Assembly: GCF_026230105.1 (NCBI RefSeq)
Contig: NC_079474.1
Location: 27,666,294-27,730,293, forward strand
DNA length: 64,000 nt
Origin: Diorhabda sublineata
Taxonomy: Eukaryota; Arthropoda; Insecta; Coleoptera; Chrysomelidae
Reading direction: 5' to 3'
In this document: piece by piece, positions 25,601 to 40,600 of the stretch
Layout: every line of letters starts with the position of its first letter
Position numbering within the stretch: the first letter of the stretch is position 1
Position numbers and translations under genes: made by a program
The notes under the pieces: generated by a model
Told to the model about the DNA's origin: nothing
The model's input: the letters and a program-made list of their open reading frames with translations, nothing else
Databases searched by the model: none

Positions 25601-28600
25601 CAGTTTTTTCCTAACACAAGCATTTTTACGGCAGAACAATAAGTTATCGGATACAATAAGAAAGCAGAAAAACTGTTAACCTAAATAAAAAAAATTCTAC
25701 ATCATGACAACGTAGCCTTCCAGAAATGCTTCCAGTCATCAATTCAACGTTGGAATGATTAATATTTGTACGCTTAGCGCTATTGTTGGTGTTAATATGG
25801 AAATTAAAATGAATTGCGTGATAAGTATCCTGTAGATCAACAAGGAAAATATGTCTTTATGCAATGGATGAAAATTCTAAGTTAAACATGATGAAACTGC
25901 TATTGAAGATAGTGTTTCAGATGACATTACTTTACTGGAGAAAATTTTATATTATAAATTGTTTTTATTATGTCGGTGTTAATTACCTTGGGTGGAAGTG
26001 AATTAGTTATGATAAAAAATATATAAAAATAACAACCTGGTATGCGCGATACTTCCTTATAACAAGATAATATATTACATTTGACATTGAACTGCGTAAA
26101 TTAAAAGGTTTCCGTGATAAGAGAAACATTGTACCTCATGTCATAACTTTTAAATACTATACCAAACTCATTTTAACTACAATTCATGGAAATCCTCGAT
26201 GACAGTAAAGTAGTTTTTGCACATATTTTTTACCAATTATATCCACTTCTCTTCTAAGTATATACGAGTAAGTATATCAATCTTTAACTACGAGGTTTTT
26301 CTGAAAAGCTGCCAACTTCAGCCATTTCTGATGCTTGGTTTCTATTTGACAATCGTATAAGTGATGATTTTTGAGTAAATGGAAAACCAGCTGATTTGGA
26401 ATTTCATATAATTGTGATCATCTTCAAAAAGATAAAACAATAATACGAGAATGTTACGCATTATTCCTTTGTTTGGTAAATGTAGAAATTACGAAGACAG
26501 GACAATGCATAGTTGACAACCCTTTTCTTCTTCTTTTTCTTTCATGTAACTTGTTCTGACTGACTAGCGATCACCGTAGCCAAAGCTGTACGGTCCTTTG
26601 CCAAACGAAAAATTTTACCAGCCCTTCTTATTACGGTCCAATCTCGAATGAAACTAAGCGACGACTGTTGCTTTCTTCCCACTCCACGGCGCATATCGAT
26701 TTTGCTCTGGAGTATGAGCTGCAATAAACCATATTTACCACATCTCAAAATATGATGTCTTGACAGACTTGCCTTTCGAAGTTTATTTTTCTGTGAAGCC
26801 ACAATTCGAATGCCTTCAGTTGTTTCATCGTCCTGGCCTTTGAAGTCCACGTCCCTACTCCGTACATCATCGACCACATACATGGCATACAATTTATGGT
26901 TGTAAAGACAGGATCTCGTAATATTAAAAGTGTACGAGCAATCTCTATTCGTCATTTTATTTCGTAGCCCGGATTTAGATTTTTTGTAATAAATTTTGAC
27001 GCATAAGTTCTAGGGAAGTGTCGTTGTAAGGTTGCGTGCTGAATATAATAAATTTTGGTCTTTGCTATATTGATTTTTAGACCACCCACTGTAATTACCA
27101 AATCTGTCCCCAGCGACATTACTTGTTTGCTAACTTTTAGTTTGACTTGCAGACGAGGACGTTATCGCAACTATCGCATCTTGAGGAGAAAAACGGCAAT
27201 TATTTTTTCGAAGGTTTGAAAAGGTTGGAGCACGTTGGATTAAGGAGACTACATTAAAGAATGAACTTTTGTTAGGTCCCAAACTTTTCAAACAATCGGC
27301 ATATCGGTCTATTTCGTAAAATTTTTAGTATAGGTTCATTGATGTTTAGCTATTGTTATAGCTAGTTCAACGTAAAACTAGCATTGTTCTCTTCTTTTGG
27401 ATCGAATTTGATCACTAAAAAGATTATTTGGTAAGAAATTACCAACAAATTGTGAACCTTTTTCTAATTTATGTCCGTTTAGTACTACCGATTTTATGGA
27501 GGTGCTTTAAAAGGTACCAAAGAAGTTAACGAAGTATCTTATAAAATAATACAATAGATAATGTAGTAATTTTTTATACACAAGTGTTTCAAGCGTTCTA
27601 AAATAGGCTTGAGACAAAAACAAATGAAGATATGTTAAAAGTGGATAAAGTTGTTTGTTCTAATAGGCTATTGGTATCCTGGAATGGTAGAACGTTTCTT
27701 TTCTTACCTCCCTGCGTCGTCGCATCCCCAAATCATGAGGTGGAGCACAAATTTTCAACATCATGAATTCGCTGCTTTACTCATTAGATTTATCATGCGA
27801 CTTCTGTTTTCCAGTATTAGATTCAACGTTTGGATAAGTGCATGTAGAATTTTGAAGATAAATTCAAATTTTACGAAACCGCATTTGTAATCACACTCCG
27901 TATAATACATGCAATCTTCAAGCATATTATGTTGTTTCAACCGTTCTTTTGAGAGAAATCGAACGACATCTTGAAACTTCTTGATACAGAAAATGTAAAT
28001 TATCCGTGAATACATAAAGAGAACATATAGTAAAACTCAGTTTGAATCGTGTAGTTGGGAACTAAGTCATCTGAGCGAATCGATATTTATTTCCAGTTGA
28101 TATGAGTCTTTTAAAAAGATGTAAATTGAATTTTTATATTAATTTTATCATAATGTCGGCTTTAATATTTGTATACTATGATTTTACCCAACGTTCATAA
28201 CCTCATTGAGATCTTGGTGAAACCATTCATTGGACTTATATGCAAAAAATTTCATTTGGATTTAATTTTTTTGTTGTCTTAACAATATACGAGGCATATT
28301 TTTTAAGTAAGTACTGTTTTGGAATTATAAAAAGAAGTCCAAAGATATCGCAATAATTTCATTTTTACAGGAAAGCCGGTACCTTAATCTACTTTTCTAC
28401 ATAATTTCCGTGAATATTGAGGCACATGTCATAACGTAGCACCAGTTTTTGAATACCCTCCTCATAAAATTCTGCCGCCTGACTTGTTAACCACTGTATC
28501 ACAACTGTTTTGTTATCGTCTTGAAGACGCTGACCGTCCAGGTGTTTCTTCAAGTGCAGAAACAAATGGTAGTCGCTGGGCGCCAGATCAGGGCTGTAGG

Positions 28601-31600
28601 GAGGATGATCTAGAGTTTCCCATTGAAAAGATTTGATGAGATCTTTGGTCCGATTAGCCACATGTGGACAGGCATTGTCATGCAGCAAAGCGATACCCTT
28701 ACTCAACTTGCCACCTCTTTTGTTCTGGATTGCACCACTCAGATTCTTCAATGTCTCACAATAAGACGCTGCATTGATTGTCTCATTACGAGTCCTAAAC
28801 TCCACTGGCAATACTTCTTTTCTGTCCCAAAAAACTGTGCACATGATTTTCCGGGCAGAAATTGTTTGCTTAAACTCATAATGTTTTGTCTGTAACTTCA
28901 CAGATCTCACGATGAATATCGATCGGTTTTACGCCTTCAGCACTAAGAAATCGTATAACCGTTCGTACTTCACAATCGGCGGAACTCACGATTGTCGAAG
29001 GCATCTTAAACCCTCAGTGAACAACGTAGACAATGAAGAATCAGACTGTAATGGCGTCAGTGCGTAGACAAAAGATGTAGGTAACCAGCACGCCACTTTA
29101 ATAGTAATAAAAAGATGCTAGCTAATTCTTTGATGGTCCTTGATTATCATTAACGGTCAACAAACATTTCGATATTGACAAAAATGGTCAAATTTAAAAT
29201 TTGAAATTCACGGGAATGTTATTATATTTTATTGAAATTGCTCAAATCAAATCGGAATCAGATGTTTCGAACCATTGAATCAGCACAACTAAATTTGAAT
29301 GTGTGTAATCGATATTTTGTTATTGGAATGAAAATAATGTATACAATTTTGGAATAAGATATAAAATTGAAATGAAAATAACTTTTATGGATAATGAAAA
29401 AGTAAACTGATGATAGATAGAATACTACCAAAACTTATAATAGTTATTTCATGAGGCAGTTAACATTCTTTAACTATATTTGTCTTTAAGTGTAGAACAT
29501 CCTGTCTTAAGTATTAGCTTTTTCATCACAATTTTGTCCTAGTACTAGACTGCAGCGTCGTAAAATGGGTGATCTTGATTATTGAAGCCGTCTCACCCAA
29601 TACGTTAAGAAATATGATTAGTTTTATTCAGACTCCCACAAACTCTTTTTTTTTCTTCTCCTACAACATTCCCAGTTATTGGACGAGGATTCTGATTTTC
29701 CTTGTACCCATTCTTCCTGTATCTTGCTATTCTCTTCATTTCATATTGAATTTTTCTTTTATTATTTCTTGTTCCCATCGATTTTCTTCTAATTATGTCT
29801 GTTTTCATTCTGAACATGTGTCCGTAATAATTTAATTGGTTTCTTTGGCTTTTGCTTTGTTGGAAGGAAAAATTCTATTGTTTCTGGGATAGAATAGAGT
29901 ACCTACATTTAATCTCATATTGAAGAAAATGCACTTAGATTTCGTTTTAAGGTATTCAAACCATCGTTTGAATTTTTTATGCCCGCGAGCTTTCGAGCAG
30001 CATTAAACAATCACAGCAGTCACCCTGCAGATAGCGTTTTCGAATGAAACCTATAATGAAAAATATTGAATATCCGTTCGGTGAAATATTTACTTCCTTG
30101 GCTATTTCACAATGGTACAAGGGCACGAATTTTATCAAACCTTTTTGAAATAATTAAGTTAAGTGACGTTCCGGTCGTTTGGCATCAACATGGTTACTTT
30201 TAAAAGCAGATAATTGAAAATATTTTCAAAATGTTATTTACGTAACTTTACCTTAGTTTCTTTAATACGTTTATCATGTAAAAAATTATTTTTAATCAAC
30301 ACTAAAAATTCTGTTTTTTAAATATTTACCCAACAACGAAAACAGTTTTCTTTGTAAAGGAATCAAGAAAATACTTCCGTATCTGTCCGGTTTAGAATCA
30401 TAACAAAAACACGCTAATTTGTTTTCTTTTTTTCGTTTGTACCAATAATTGGATTGCGTTTCATAGAAAAATATTTTTTCACGGAGTTAACGTTCGATGC
30501 ACCAATTTAAATCTAATCTAACCGAAGCTAAAGTAAACCTAAACCAACTAGAAACTGCATTCTTCGCTCGGTCTGCTCAGCAACTTCAAGAGACAGTTCC
30601 CAATTTGACTAAAAATAAAAATTGAATATATAAAAACGTGAACAACAATAATTTTTGGCTTTTTCTCATTTTACATGTTCCCCTGTTCAGCCAAGCCTCC
30701 ATCTCCTAAAAATAGGCTCCCCAAAATAAAACATGTCATTTTTAAAGCTGAACAAAAAGTCAATCAATCCAATTATTGGTAAGAAGGTAAGAACTACTGT
30801 TCCACAACTGAGATGTTGATAAATGTATTCTATAACTTGGAAAACTAATAACACAAGCAGCCTCAAAAGAAAGGTATGTCAATCGGTAGCCTGACTCTTG
30901 GGAATTTAATCGCTATGGAGCGTTTCTCGAGAGCAGACCGTGCGTTGTGTGTGCGTGATTTTTACAGAAACGGCAATTCGGCGACCGTAGAGCGTATAAA
31001 ATTCTGCGATATTCCCAATTTTTTCATTTGAATTATAATTCAGGCGGTAGATTGATTGAAAAATGAATCGAGAAGTTTAAAGAGACCAGATCAACACTGG
31101 ATAAACCAAAATACGGTCTTCAAGAACAGTTGAAAACATAGACAGTGGTACTCCGTCTGTTCGTGACGAGCCTGACTTGTGTATTTAGAAGCGTGCTGTT
31201 GATTATCATTATTTCGCATTTCACACAAAGATTCGGAACTGCGTCCTTACAAAATTTATTTGGTGCAAGTCGTAGGCTTGACTTCGCAAACCAGATACGC
31301 TATCCAACGTTTACTAACATCTTCTATGCGGATGAGCTTATTTTCATCTGAATTGACACGTATATAAGCAAAATTACCGCTTCTCGAGTCCAATCAATTA
31401 CTTTTTTGAAGATGAAAGGGGACTCACTGTTACAGTGAATTTATAGCGTTATGTGTAGATATTAGATGATATCGTCGTGCTTGAATTGCAAAACTTTAAA
31501 GGCTGTAAACAAACAACATGGTTGCAACAGAAAGGAGCCGCTTCATACATGTTGTCATAGATCTCTGCCACGAATTCGGGAAATTTTTCCTGGCAAATTG

Positions 31601-34600
31601 ATCTCCAGAAGAAGTGACATGAATTGGCCCCAACGCAGACCCAATTTAACAATTACGGACTTTTCCTGTAGGGTTATATCAAATCTACATGTTACGCTAA
31701 CAAACTAGCACAGATAAAAAAAATATTTGTATCGAAATGGCAGCCATCACGAAGAATACCTGCCGAGCCGTCAAAAATAAATTCCCAAGCAAGTTATTGA
31801 AATATTTAACAAACATTCTTTCGATAAACTCCTTTCTCACAATTGTTTCTTTTGTATCATTTATACAGTTACCCGATACGTTGGACAAGATTTAAATGAC
31901 TATTTTATATCACTTAATTAAAAAAAGAAAGTCGAAGTGGAGAAGGTGCTGGATTGCACTCTACAAGCATTACTTGTATCGTTTACTCCAGTAATTTCAG
32001 TGAAATGATTAGTTCGATTTGGTATAATTCCACAAAAGTGGGGTACAACTCGTTGTCCACACTACTATGAAAAAAAAAATTCATCTTACTACGCAGAAGT
32101 CAACAAGTGACCGAACGCGTGACTGTGGTTGATTGTCTCACCCCGCTTTCTTTGACTCGCAGCGGAGCAAGAAAATGCGAGGAGACTCTGCACCGTTCTC
32201 ACTCTCGCCTCCTCGCTTCCTTTGACTCGTAGCGGAGCGAGGGAAATCTAGGAGAGACAGCATCGTCCTCATTGTCGCACTATCATTCTTTTGTGTAATA
32301 CTTTCTCTTATGCGCTTCTGAAGGTCCCTTTTAGTCCCCTCGGTATTTCATAACTTATTCAAATATCTTCATATTTATGTTCTCTATACCTTGACGACGG
32401 ATGATTCTTCAAGATTCCAAAGTTCGTAACACCCTCATTCCATATCCTTTAATTAATGTAAATAGTTTCTATCTTAACAGGATTTCTAAAGATGTAAACA
32501 ATTTTTAAATTTGAAAACAATGTTTTGAGAATATCAAATAATTATAGCTTTCCGGCAGTTGAATTTCAAATTCTACTTTTCACATCCGGCAAACTTATTA
32601 CCGAATCATCATTTCCTTTTCTACGGTCTATAGCGAAATGGATATACATTATTTCTTGAAGTTAATTTACCGGTCTCCCAATAATAATAGCGTTCATTTT
32701 AAGATTCCCAAATTATTCTGATTCTACTGAACGGAACTAAACAATCTTATCTATTGATAACGATTTATAATATTTATTTGTGCCGGAAAAGTGTGTATAC
32801 TGAAAAACCCAGTAGCGCCACCGTAAGAATTTATTCATGTTCAGAGTTATGAATTCATTTATAGCTGCATGATGTCGAAAAAAAGGTCGTTCTAGAAACA
32901 CATATGTAAGAACTAAAACCTATTAAATTTGAAAGTTACAAGAGGGTTAAGATATTGAAGAATACATAATTTTTATTTCAAGTAAGTTCGACTATTATCA
33001 AAATATTTACTGCAATGGAAGACAACGACGTTAGAGTCATGAAATTACGTAACTGTACTTTTGATAAGGTCTTTCTGACTTTCTGACCCTGAGCTCCAGC
33101 TCTTATACTACCTTTTTGATGGTCTGCCTGCTAGTCTTTTTGGTTTCTGGATTTAGCCCTTCTGCTTTCTGGCATTCTTTCGACATGATCTCTTCTCGTT
33201 TACGTTTTCTAATCCATTTCACCATATCCTGAACTCCTAACTCTTACCTAAAATCTTCATTTCTCTTTCTATATCTGAGTCTCAGTCCCTTAATTGTTCT
33301 CAACACTTTTATTTCAGTCTTCCTCCATTATTCTTTTTATTGATGATGTTTCGGCTTTTGTTTCCATTCGTGTTTTCTCTATCAAATGCCTCTCACTTGA
33401 TCTTGCTAATTCAAGTGATTGAATTTTGTTATTTGTTGAATTATGTTAATGTCGACAGCTAGTTTAAATCTAATTGTATATTATATTTATCAGTTACAGT
33501 CTTAATTCTGTATAATAGTAGAAGCTGTAGTCCATCTTCATGCTCTGTCACTGATACACAATCATCTGCATAACACTTAACGATCGATCCCTTATTTTGT
33601 AACCTGCGCGCGGTGACCTTGTTATCGCTTTCTATGATTTTGTTCATGATAATAAAATCTTTATTTTTTTCACAATCCCGTTCTAGTTTTAATCCTCGTC
33701 CTATTTCTGATGTTCAGATCTTTAAGATTTTCATACTCAAGGTTTAATCGTACTTTATCCAAACCTTAAGTGAGGTCAACAAGAAAATATACAAATCAAC
33801 AATATTGATTTTTCTATTAATGACGTATTGTGAAGATCGTTCATCTGCTTTGTCTGAACCCCTATTGCATTGAAGTTGATAGGAATAGTCGAAAATATGT
33901 CTTTGAATATTAATCGACAAACATTTTTCTGAAATAGCCTTGAAAGAGGTGCAATAAGACTCTATAGATATGTTTACATAGTGGCAAGTGGTGGCAACTG
34001 AACTTATACTTTCATTAAAAAAAATTTTATATTTATTTATGTATTAAGGATACTTTTAATTGCCAAAGTACTAGATAATTTGACAAAGTCTCTTATACTA
34101 TATTGTGTACTTACCACTTGGAATAGCTTCCATGACTATGAAAGTATAAAGCTGAAACTGAAACTTTTCAACAAGAACAAAAGAAAACTTAATAATTTTC
34201 AATTCACTTCATTTGATTTCTATAATCTACTGTTATACTCGCACAGCCAAAATCGAACTGATTATCTTTCTTGCCTATGCAATAAATTTTCACAAAAAGG
34301 ATCAAAATACTAGGTACTTAATCTAATAATTACATATATGAGTGTCAACAATGGTTGACACTCGTATACTCGTGATTTTGATTGAACGCACTACAAAATA
34401 CGGTTTAACACCACTACTACTACTAGTGGCCTTCCAAGTCGTGTACCAATAATGACGTATCGATTGCTACGTTGCGATGCTCTTTACCTAAACTTCTATA
34501 TCTCGTATTTACTTAAGAAAAATCCCGAGAAAATAAATTTAGATTCAAATATACATATTTAAAAGTAACCACTAAATTTAGCAGCAATTGCAGCAATTAG

Positions 34601-37600
34601 GAAAATTAATGAAATTAAAGCGATCGTTTTATTAGAGAATACGAGGGTTGTTAATTTAGTTTTGAGATATGGCAACACTGATATAAATATGTCAAATCTG
34701 CCATTTACATAATGAAGTTTGACATTATCAATGGTGAACGTACTCAGAACGTGTTGTCATACGAGTTCTATTTGAGATGTTTACAGATACTTGGAACATT
34801 CATCTTGGTCAAAAAATGGAATTAAACCTCGAACATTTTTGTGCGATGATTCTCAATGACTTTCGACGTGGATTAAACCAACAGCAGTGTGCCGATCAAC
34901 TCGCTTCGACTTTATTCGTGGTCGTAGGATAAATTTCGTTAACTTTGTCCAAAATCGGATGTTGTGCCAAGAAGCATCGATGCTGTTCGTGAATAGCAAG
35001 ATCGTCTTGTGATATACCGTGAGATTGAGGCATATGTAGTGCTTCAAAAGACAATCAACTGTATGGGTCGTTCAAGACGAGCAAAAACGAACAAAAGTTG
35101 TTCGCGCATGAAACACGTCGAAACAAATGGTCGCCTGCTTTTTCGAAATAAGTGGACATGTCGTCACTGTTCCATTAGAGCAACATAGAACTGTCAACTG
35201 AATAGTACACCTGCATTTATTGCTAAAAGTGTTCGAAAAAACAGGAAAACCAATCGCAGAAGACGAATCATTCTCCACCACGACAATACGAATCTTTCAA
35301 AACGATTTTGTATAGTCGAAACATCGAATTGATGGGTCATCCGCCATACAGTCCTTGCTTCACACCCAATGATTTCCTCTAATTTCCGCAAATCAAAGAT
35401 AAATTGCGGGGTCAACATTTTTTTACACCTGAAGTGGTTGATGCGTTCAAATCACATGTTTTGGTACCTCAATCGAAATGGAAGAAATGCTTCAGCAATT
35501 GGTTCAAATATTTATTTTTATTTGTCGATCACAAAACTTAAATAGCAACCCTCGTAGTAGGAATTTTAAAACGATTGTTTTAATTAGTTTATTTTCAGAA
35601 ACAATTATTTTTTTCGCCGCATACCTAATTATTTAAAAATAAACTTCTAGGAACGGAAAACAACAACAACAATTCGAGTAAATTAAGTCGACATTTAAGT
35701 TACCTGGCGTGAAATTGCTGGGACTGAAGGAGAGTTGTTCAATTTCGGCGAAAAAGTTTGAAGGGTTGCGATTTAATACGAATCTACCGACTTTCTGTAA
35801 TGGAAAGTCGCCGTGAGGCCAAACTTTGGTGATATCAAATGGATTGAATTTCAATTTCTCAGCTTGATCTTGCGTCATAGTTTGGATGTAGAAAGTCCAA
35901 CTTGGATACTTTCCTGTCTTTTTGCCCTCTTCTATTGCGTTGTATAAATCTCTTCGGGCATAATTCGGATCTTTACCAGCGATTATTTCGGCAGTTTTAG
36001 GATCCAAGTTCTTTATTCCTGAAAAAAAAAATAAAACAGAATAAGGTCATCAAGTATCTGAAACACATTATTATAGTTTAGAAAATATATTGAAATCTCA
36101 AAAAAAGATTGTACAACTATGGTTAATTTACTGGTGTAGTTTTCAAGTTTCTTGTGGTTATTTGGAATTTTTCCATTCAATTTTTTTACTTCTTCTATTA
36201 TTCTTAGTCGCTTCTTATAGAACTTTTTTATTTCTTGCTTTTCTTGTTGATATATGATCCAAATTGTTTTAACATTCAATGCAAAACATATGAAAAATCA
36301 AGTTTCTCAGAAGGTGCCCAAATACAATTGATAGTTTTTTGTTTTTCACTAATAATAATTTATCACTCTTTGAATATATCGTACACAAATTTAGTATTAA
36401 CATATTTTCTTAGATAGTAGTAAAGTATACAAAATCTATGAAACTCAATCATAATGTATATCAATTCTTTTAAAAACGTTAAGTAAAAAATACATTACCT
36501 TGATCAGTTTTGTAGATAAACTTAACCCACGTCAATTTACGTTTTTCACCGATAAATGAAAATGTATGCGATCCAAAACCATGTTGATGCCTGTACCCAT
36601 CGGGTATTCCTCTGTCGCCAAACAGGAACAGTACTTGGTGAACACTCTCGTGGTTTAAACTCAAATAATCCCAGAACATATCCCAATCTCGGAGATTAGT
36701 AACCGGGTTGTTCTTCTGGGAATGGATGAACATCGGGAATAGTATAGGATCTCTCATAAAGAAGATGGGCGTGTTATTTCCTACCAGATCCCAGTTGCCT
36801 TCCTCGGTATAAAATTTTATTGCGAAGCCTACAAAATTATAAAAATAGATACAAATATCTGATTCAAAAATTTTTATTCGGTAGAAAAGTATCATAAAAA
36901 TGGATATAAATTTTCGAACATAAGTTGATGTTAAAGCTGATGTTATCAGAAAATGATTTGACATTTCACTCTGTCAACGACTATTATCTTTGCTAAATTA
37001 TTGGGTGATTATGTTGGTAGTGATCTAAATCCGTTTGTTGTGTTTTATTGCTTGTTTTATGACTTCAAGCATTACAGTTTCATAGACCATTAAAGAAGCA
37101 GTTGAATTATGATCTTAGAGTAATTGTGTATAAAATATCTTGCAAGTTAGGTCAGGTTGTAAAGCATTTTTTATTGAAAGGGACTGTAAGATTATGTAAA
37201 AGATTAACAGATGAATAGGTAAACATTTCCGGTCTTTACTGTTACTTAATTGCTATTTGCTGGAGAAAACATGTCTTTTATCTTTTTTGCATAATATTGA
37301 ACCTTATATCTCCTAATAAGATGATTTATAGAGAATATGTTTATCTAGATAAACTGGAAGCTGCACAAAATAATTTGCCCAAGCTCCTGCACTATCTTTT
37401 CGATTGAATTCGTGTCGATCTTTGGCTACAATGTTCATATTAACTATCAATGCTTTATTTACTGCTGCGCGAAATACCTGAGTTGATTTCCCTAAGACCA
37501 TCGTACTTTACAGGGTTGCCCATCACTTGACATCAATCCAACTTATCTTTAAAATACTACGATAAACCCACATTTCAAACGCTTCCAAATATTTCAGCAG

Positions 37601-40600
37601 ATTTTCTGAGAGCGTCTATCCAAGACATAACATCGTGCCATCTTCATACCCAAATCAAGGTTGAGTTTTTTAGTTTCATTAAACTCTCTTCCGCTTTTGC
37701 TATTCTTGATCGTATCACAGCGTTATAATTCCATTTATTGTTCATTATGGTTCTCAGGTACGTTAATTTTTCTATTTGATCTATTTTTCCTTTTAGTACA
37801 GTTATGGCCATATATTTGGTATTCATTTATTTAGCTCTAGTCTTTACTTCTGGCAGAGTAGAGCAAGAAGGTCTACGAGTCTCTGTCGCTTTTCAAACAA
37901 GCTGTTTATCATCATCATTGTTTGAATTAACTAACATCAATAAGTAGATTATAGATAACGGCTTGACATTGCAGGACCTCTTAGGGTAAACTGCATTCAA
38001 GAACTCCTCAGCTCGTTCAAATATGAAGTTTTCCCACATCCTTCATATAGTCCTGATCTTGCGTTTAGTGATTTCCACTTGTTCTCAAGAATGACGAACT
38101 ACTTAGCAGCATAAAGCTTTGATGATGACGAGTGGCTGCAGGTGATTGATTGGTTGCGATAGCAGATAATTTCCCAGGAAGGTCTAGTTATTTATTTGTT
38201 TTGTTTATTTATGTTCTAGAAATTTGGAAAATTATATTTGTGGTATATGAGTTTATGTGGCGCAATTTAGTTCAGTTTATAATGAATAGTCGCAGTGAAC
38301 AGACCGAAATAGAAAGTAATCGAAGAATTTATATAAATGATTTAAGGTAGTTAAGTGATAGTGATGAGTGGATTATTATAACTTGGTTGAGTGTAGTGTA
38401 TAGTATTTAGATAAATTAAGAACGTAAGAGACTATGTTTAGTAATTCATTCCATGAATAGAAATTATATAAATAAATAAGAAAATCATTACAATATAGAT
38501 AATTAATGTTTTTTCATGTTTTTTGTTTGTTTTGAATTCCAAAACTCCGCCATTTTCTAAATAAACCTTGTATCATGAAATCTATTTAAATCTGAGAAAA
38601 GTTTACTAACTGCTAGTAACTTTTGCCATAGTTTTAGAATTTAAATTATAGAGAAATGGTTTTAAATTTTCTTTGTACTTTTTAATTCTTTGTTAGTGAC
38701 AATAAGCATTAAGCATCGTGTTTTCTGTAATCTTCCAGTAAGTAACCGATATCGTGCATACATACAATTTGACTGTAATTAGAAAGAAGTATTGTGTCGT
38801 TGACATTTTATTTCTTTTTAATTGAAAATAAATTATCACAGGCAATTTTAGAACGTAATGGTTATAGTCCCACAACAGTCAATTGAATATTGATGAAATC
38901 CTATACAATTATGAAGCAATAACATTTTTAATACAATCAATCTAGCGATCTTGGTTATATTCATCTATATATTCAAACTTTTTAAACACTTTCATTATTT
39001 TTAGTTCGATAATCGAATTTTATTTTTATGGTTTCCCAAACTAAATCGATATGATTGGAATACATAATAGCATGAAGACAAATGGACCTATGGGAGTAAT
39101 ATCCCAAAATGGGTTGATGTTCTTACCTCTAGGATCTCTCACTGTATCAGCAGTTCCCAGATTACCAGCAACCTGTGAAAATCGTACAGCTATCGGTGTT
39201 TTCTTTCCAACGCATTCAAAAACTTTGGATACAGTAAGATCTGTGAGGGCCTTGGTGCACTGAAAAATATGAAACATGTCAAAAATTTCAATCGTTTAAA
39301 ATAATTTTTGATGAAATAATAACTGACGCTCTAACAGAAATGAATAAAAAACCAAATTCGTAATCTTCGTGCCAAAAAAACACATATTTTTCATTTAATT
39401 GAAACGAAACTTCAGACATAAACCTGCCGTATTTATAGTCGCTATTTACTCACTAAAGTTTGGAATATAGAATGTATGGGATTGTTAATTATATATTAGA
39501 AGTAGTACCATTATACAAAGGTAGCTTCAAACTGATATTTCTAAAGAATAAGTGAGAATATTCTCTAAAGTCGCTTTAGCGATATTAACTAAAGATAAAA
39601 GTTGACAGGAGGATAAGGAAATGTTTATAAACGAGTTATTCATAATCAAAACCCTGTAGAGTTCATGAATATTCTTAATGAATCAACCGAAAGTAAACTT
39701 TTCAAAAGATATAAAATAAAATTATAGTTACCTCGAAATAGCCGAATGCTCCAGAACCTTTTGCGTGTACAACTCTCTCTGGAATTCTTTCTCTGTGAAA
39801 ACTTTGAAGTTGTTGTAGTAGATCATAATCCCTCAGAACTATCGGTCCATAACGTCCTGCAGTTAAACTAACGTCTTTATTAATCAAGTCGATTGCAGCG
39901 GCGCTATCAGAAAAACCGATTTTACTCTATAAAAAACATAGAAATGATTTTCAAATATTGGGCAAATGATTATAATAACGGAGCACTTTCAGGATGATGC
40001 TATCGTAAATTTATCTCGCGGTTTCTTAAATTTCCTTTTTACGTTAAAAATACTATATCATTTACATCCGATATTATTTTTTCTTCATATTCAGCCAACT
40101 ATTGAAACTGCTTTATTTATATGAATGTCAAAAAACTTAACTATGTGTTTTGATACATTTTGATACAAGGCATAAGATGCATAGCAGAAACTAACCATAT
40201 GTCATTATCTTAAAAGTCCCCATTCCGTCATAACTTCCTCGTATATTTTTAACGTAGTTATACTAGTTTTCACGTTTTAACATGAATATATCAATATCAG
40301 TACATCAATATATCCTGAAGCAAATGTTAACAAATGTGTGAACCTATCTTTTTTAAATATGAAACCATTTTTTCTTCAATTTTTTTAAATTACCCTACAT
40401 GGCATCCGTCAATTCTCACTTAACGTCGAGTAGAAAATACAAATCATGTTTTGATTGTTCTTGTTACATTTATGGACATTTTATAGTTCCAAAGAAATGT
40501 ACACTCATCGTACATTCTTTTTTTTTTTTTTGGATTTCCTATTGTGAACGATGGTAAGAATTAAATAAAAAGAGAATAGTTTCACTAAAATGGCGAACCG

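Noticed and set aside
24546..26372. Weak similarity between about 24546-24615 and 26290-26372 (TTCAGCCATT...TGACAATCG/TGAAAATCG)
   Set aside because: Too short and gapped to call a repeat by eye.
29569..29835. Overlapping frames on both strands
   Set aside because: They mirror each other over low-complexity sequence; neither reads like a protein.
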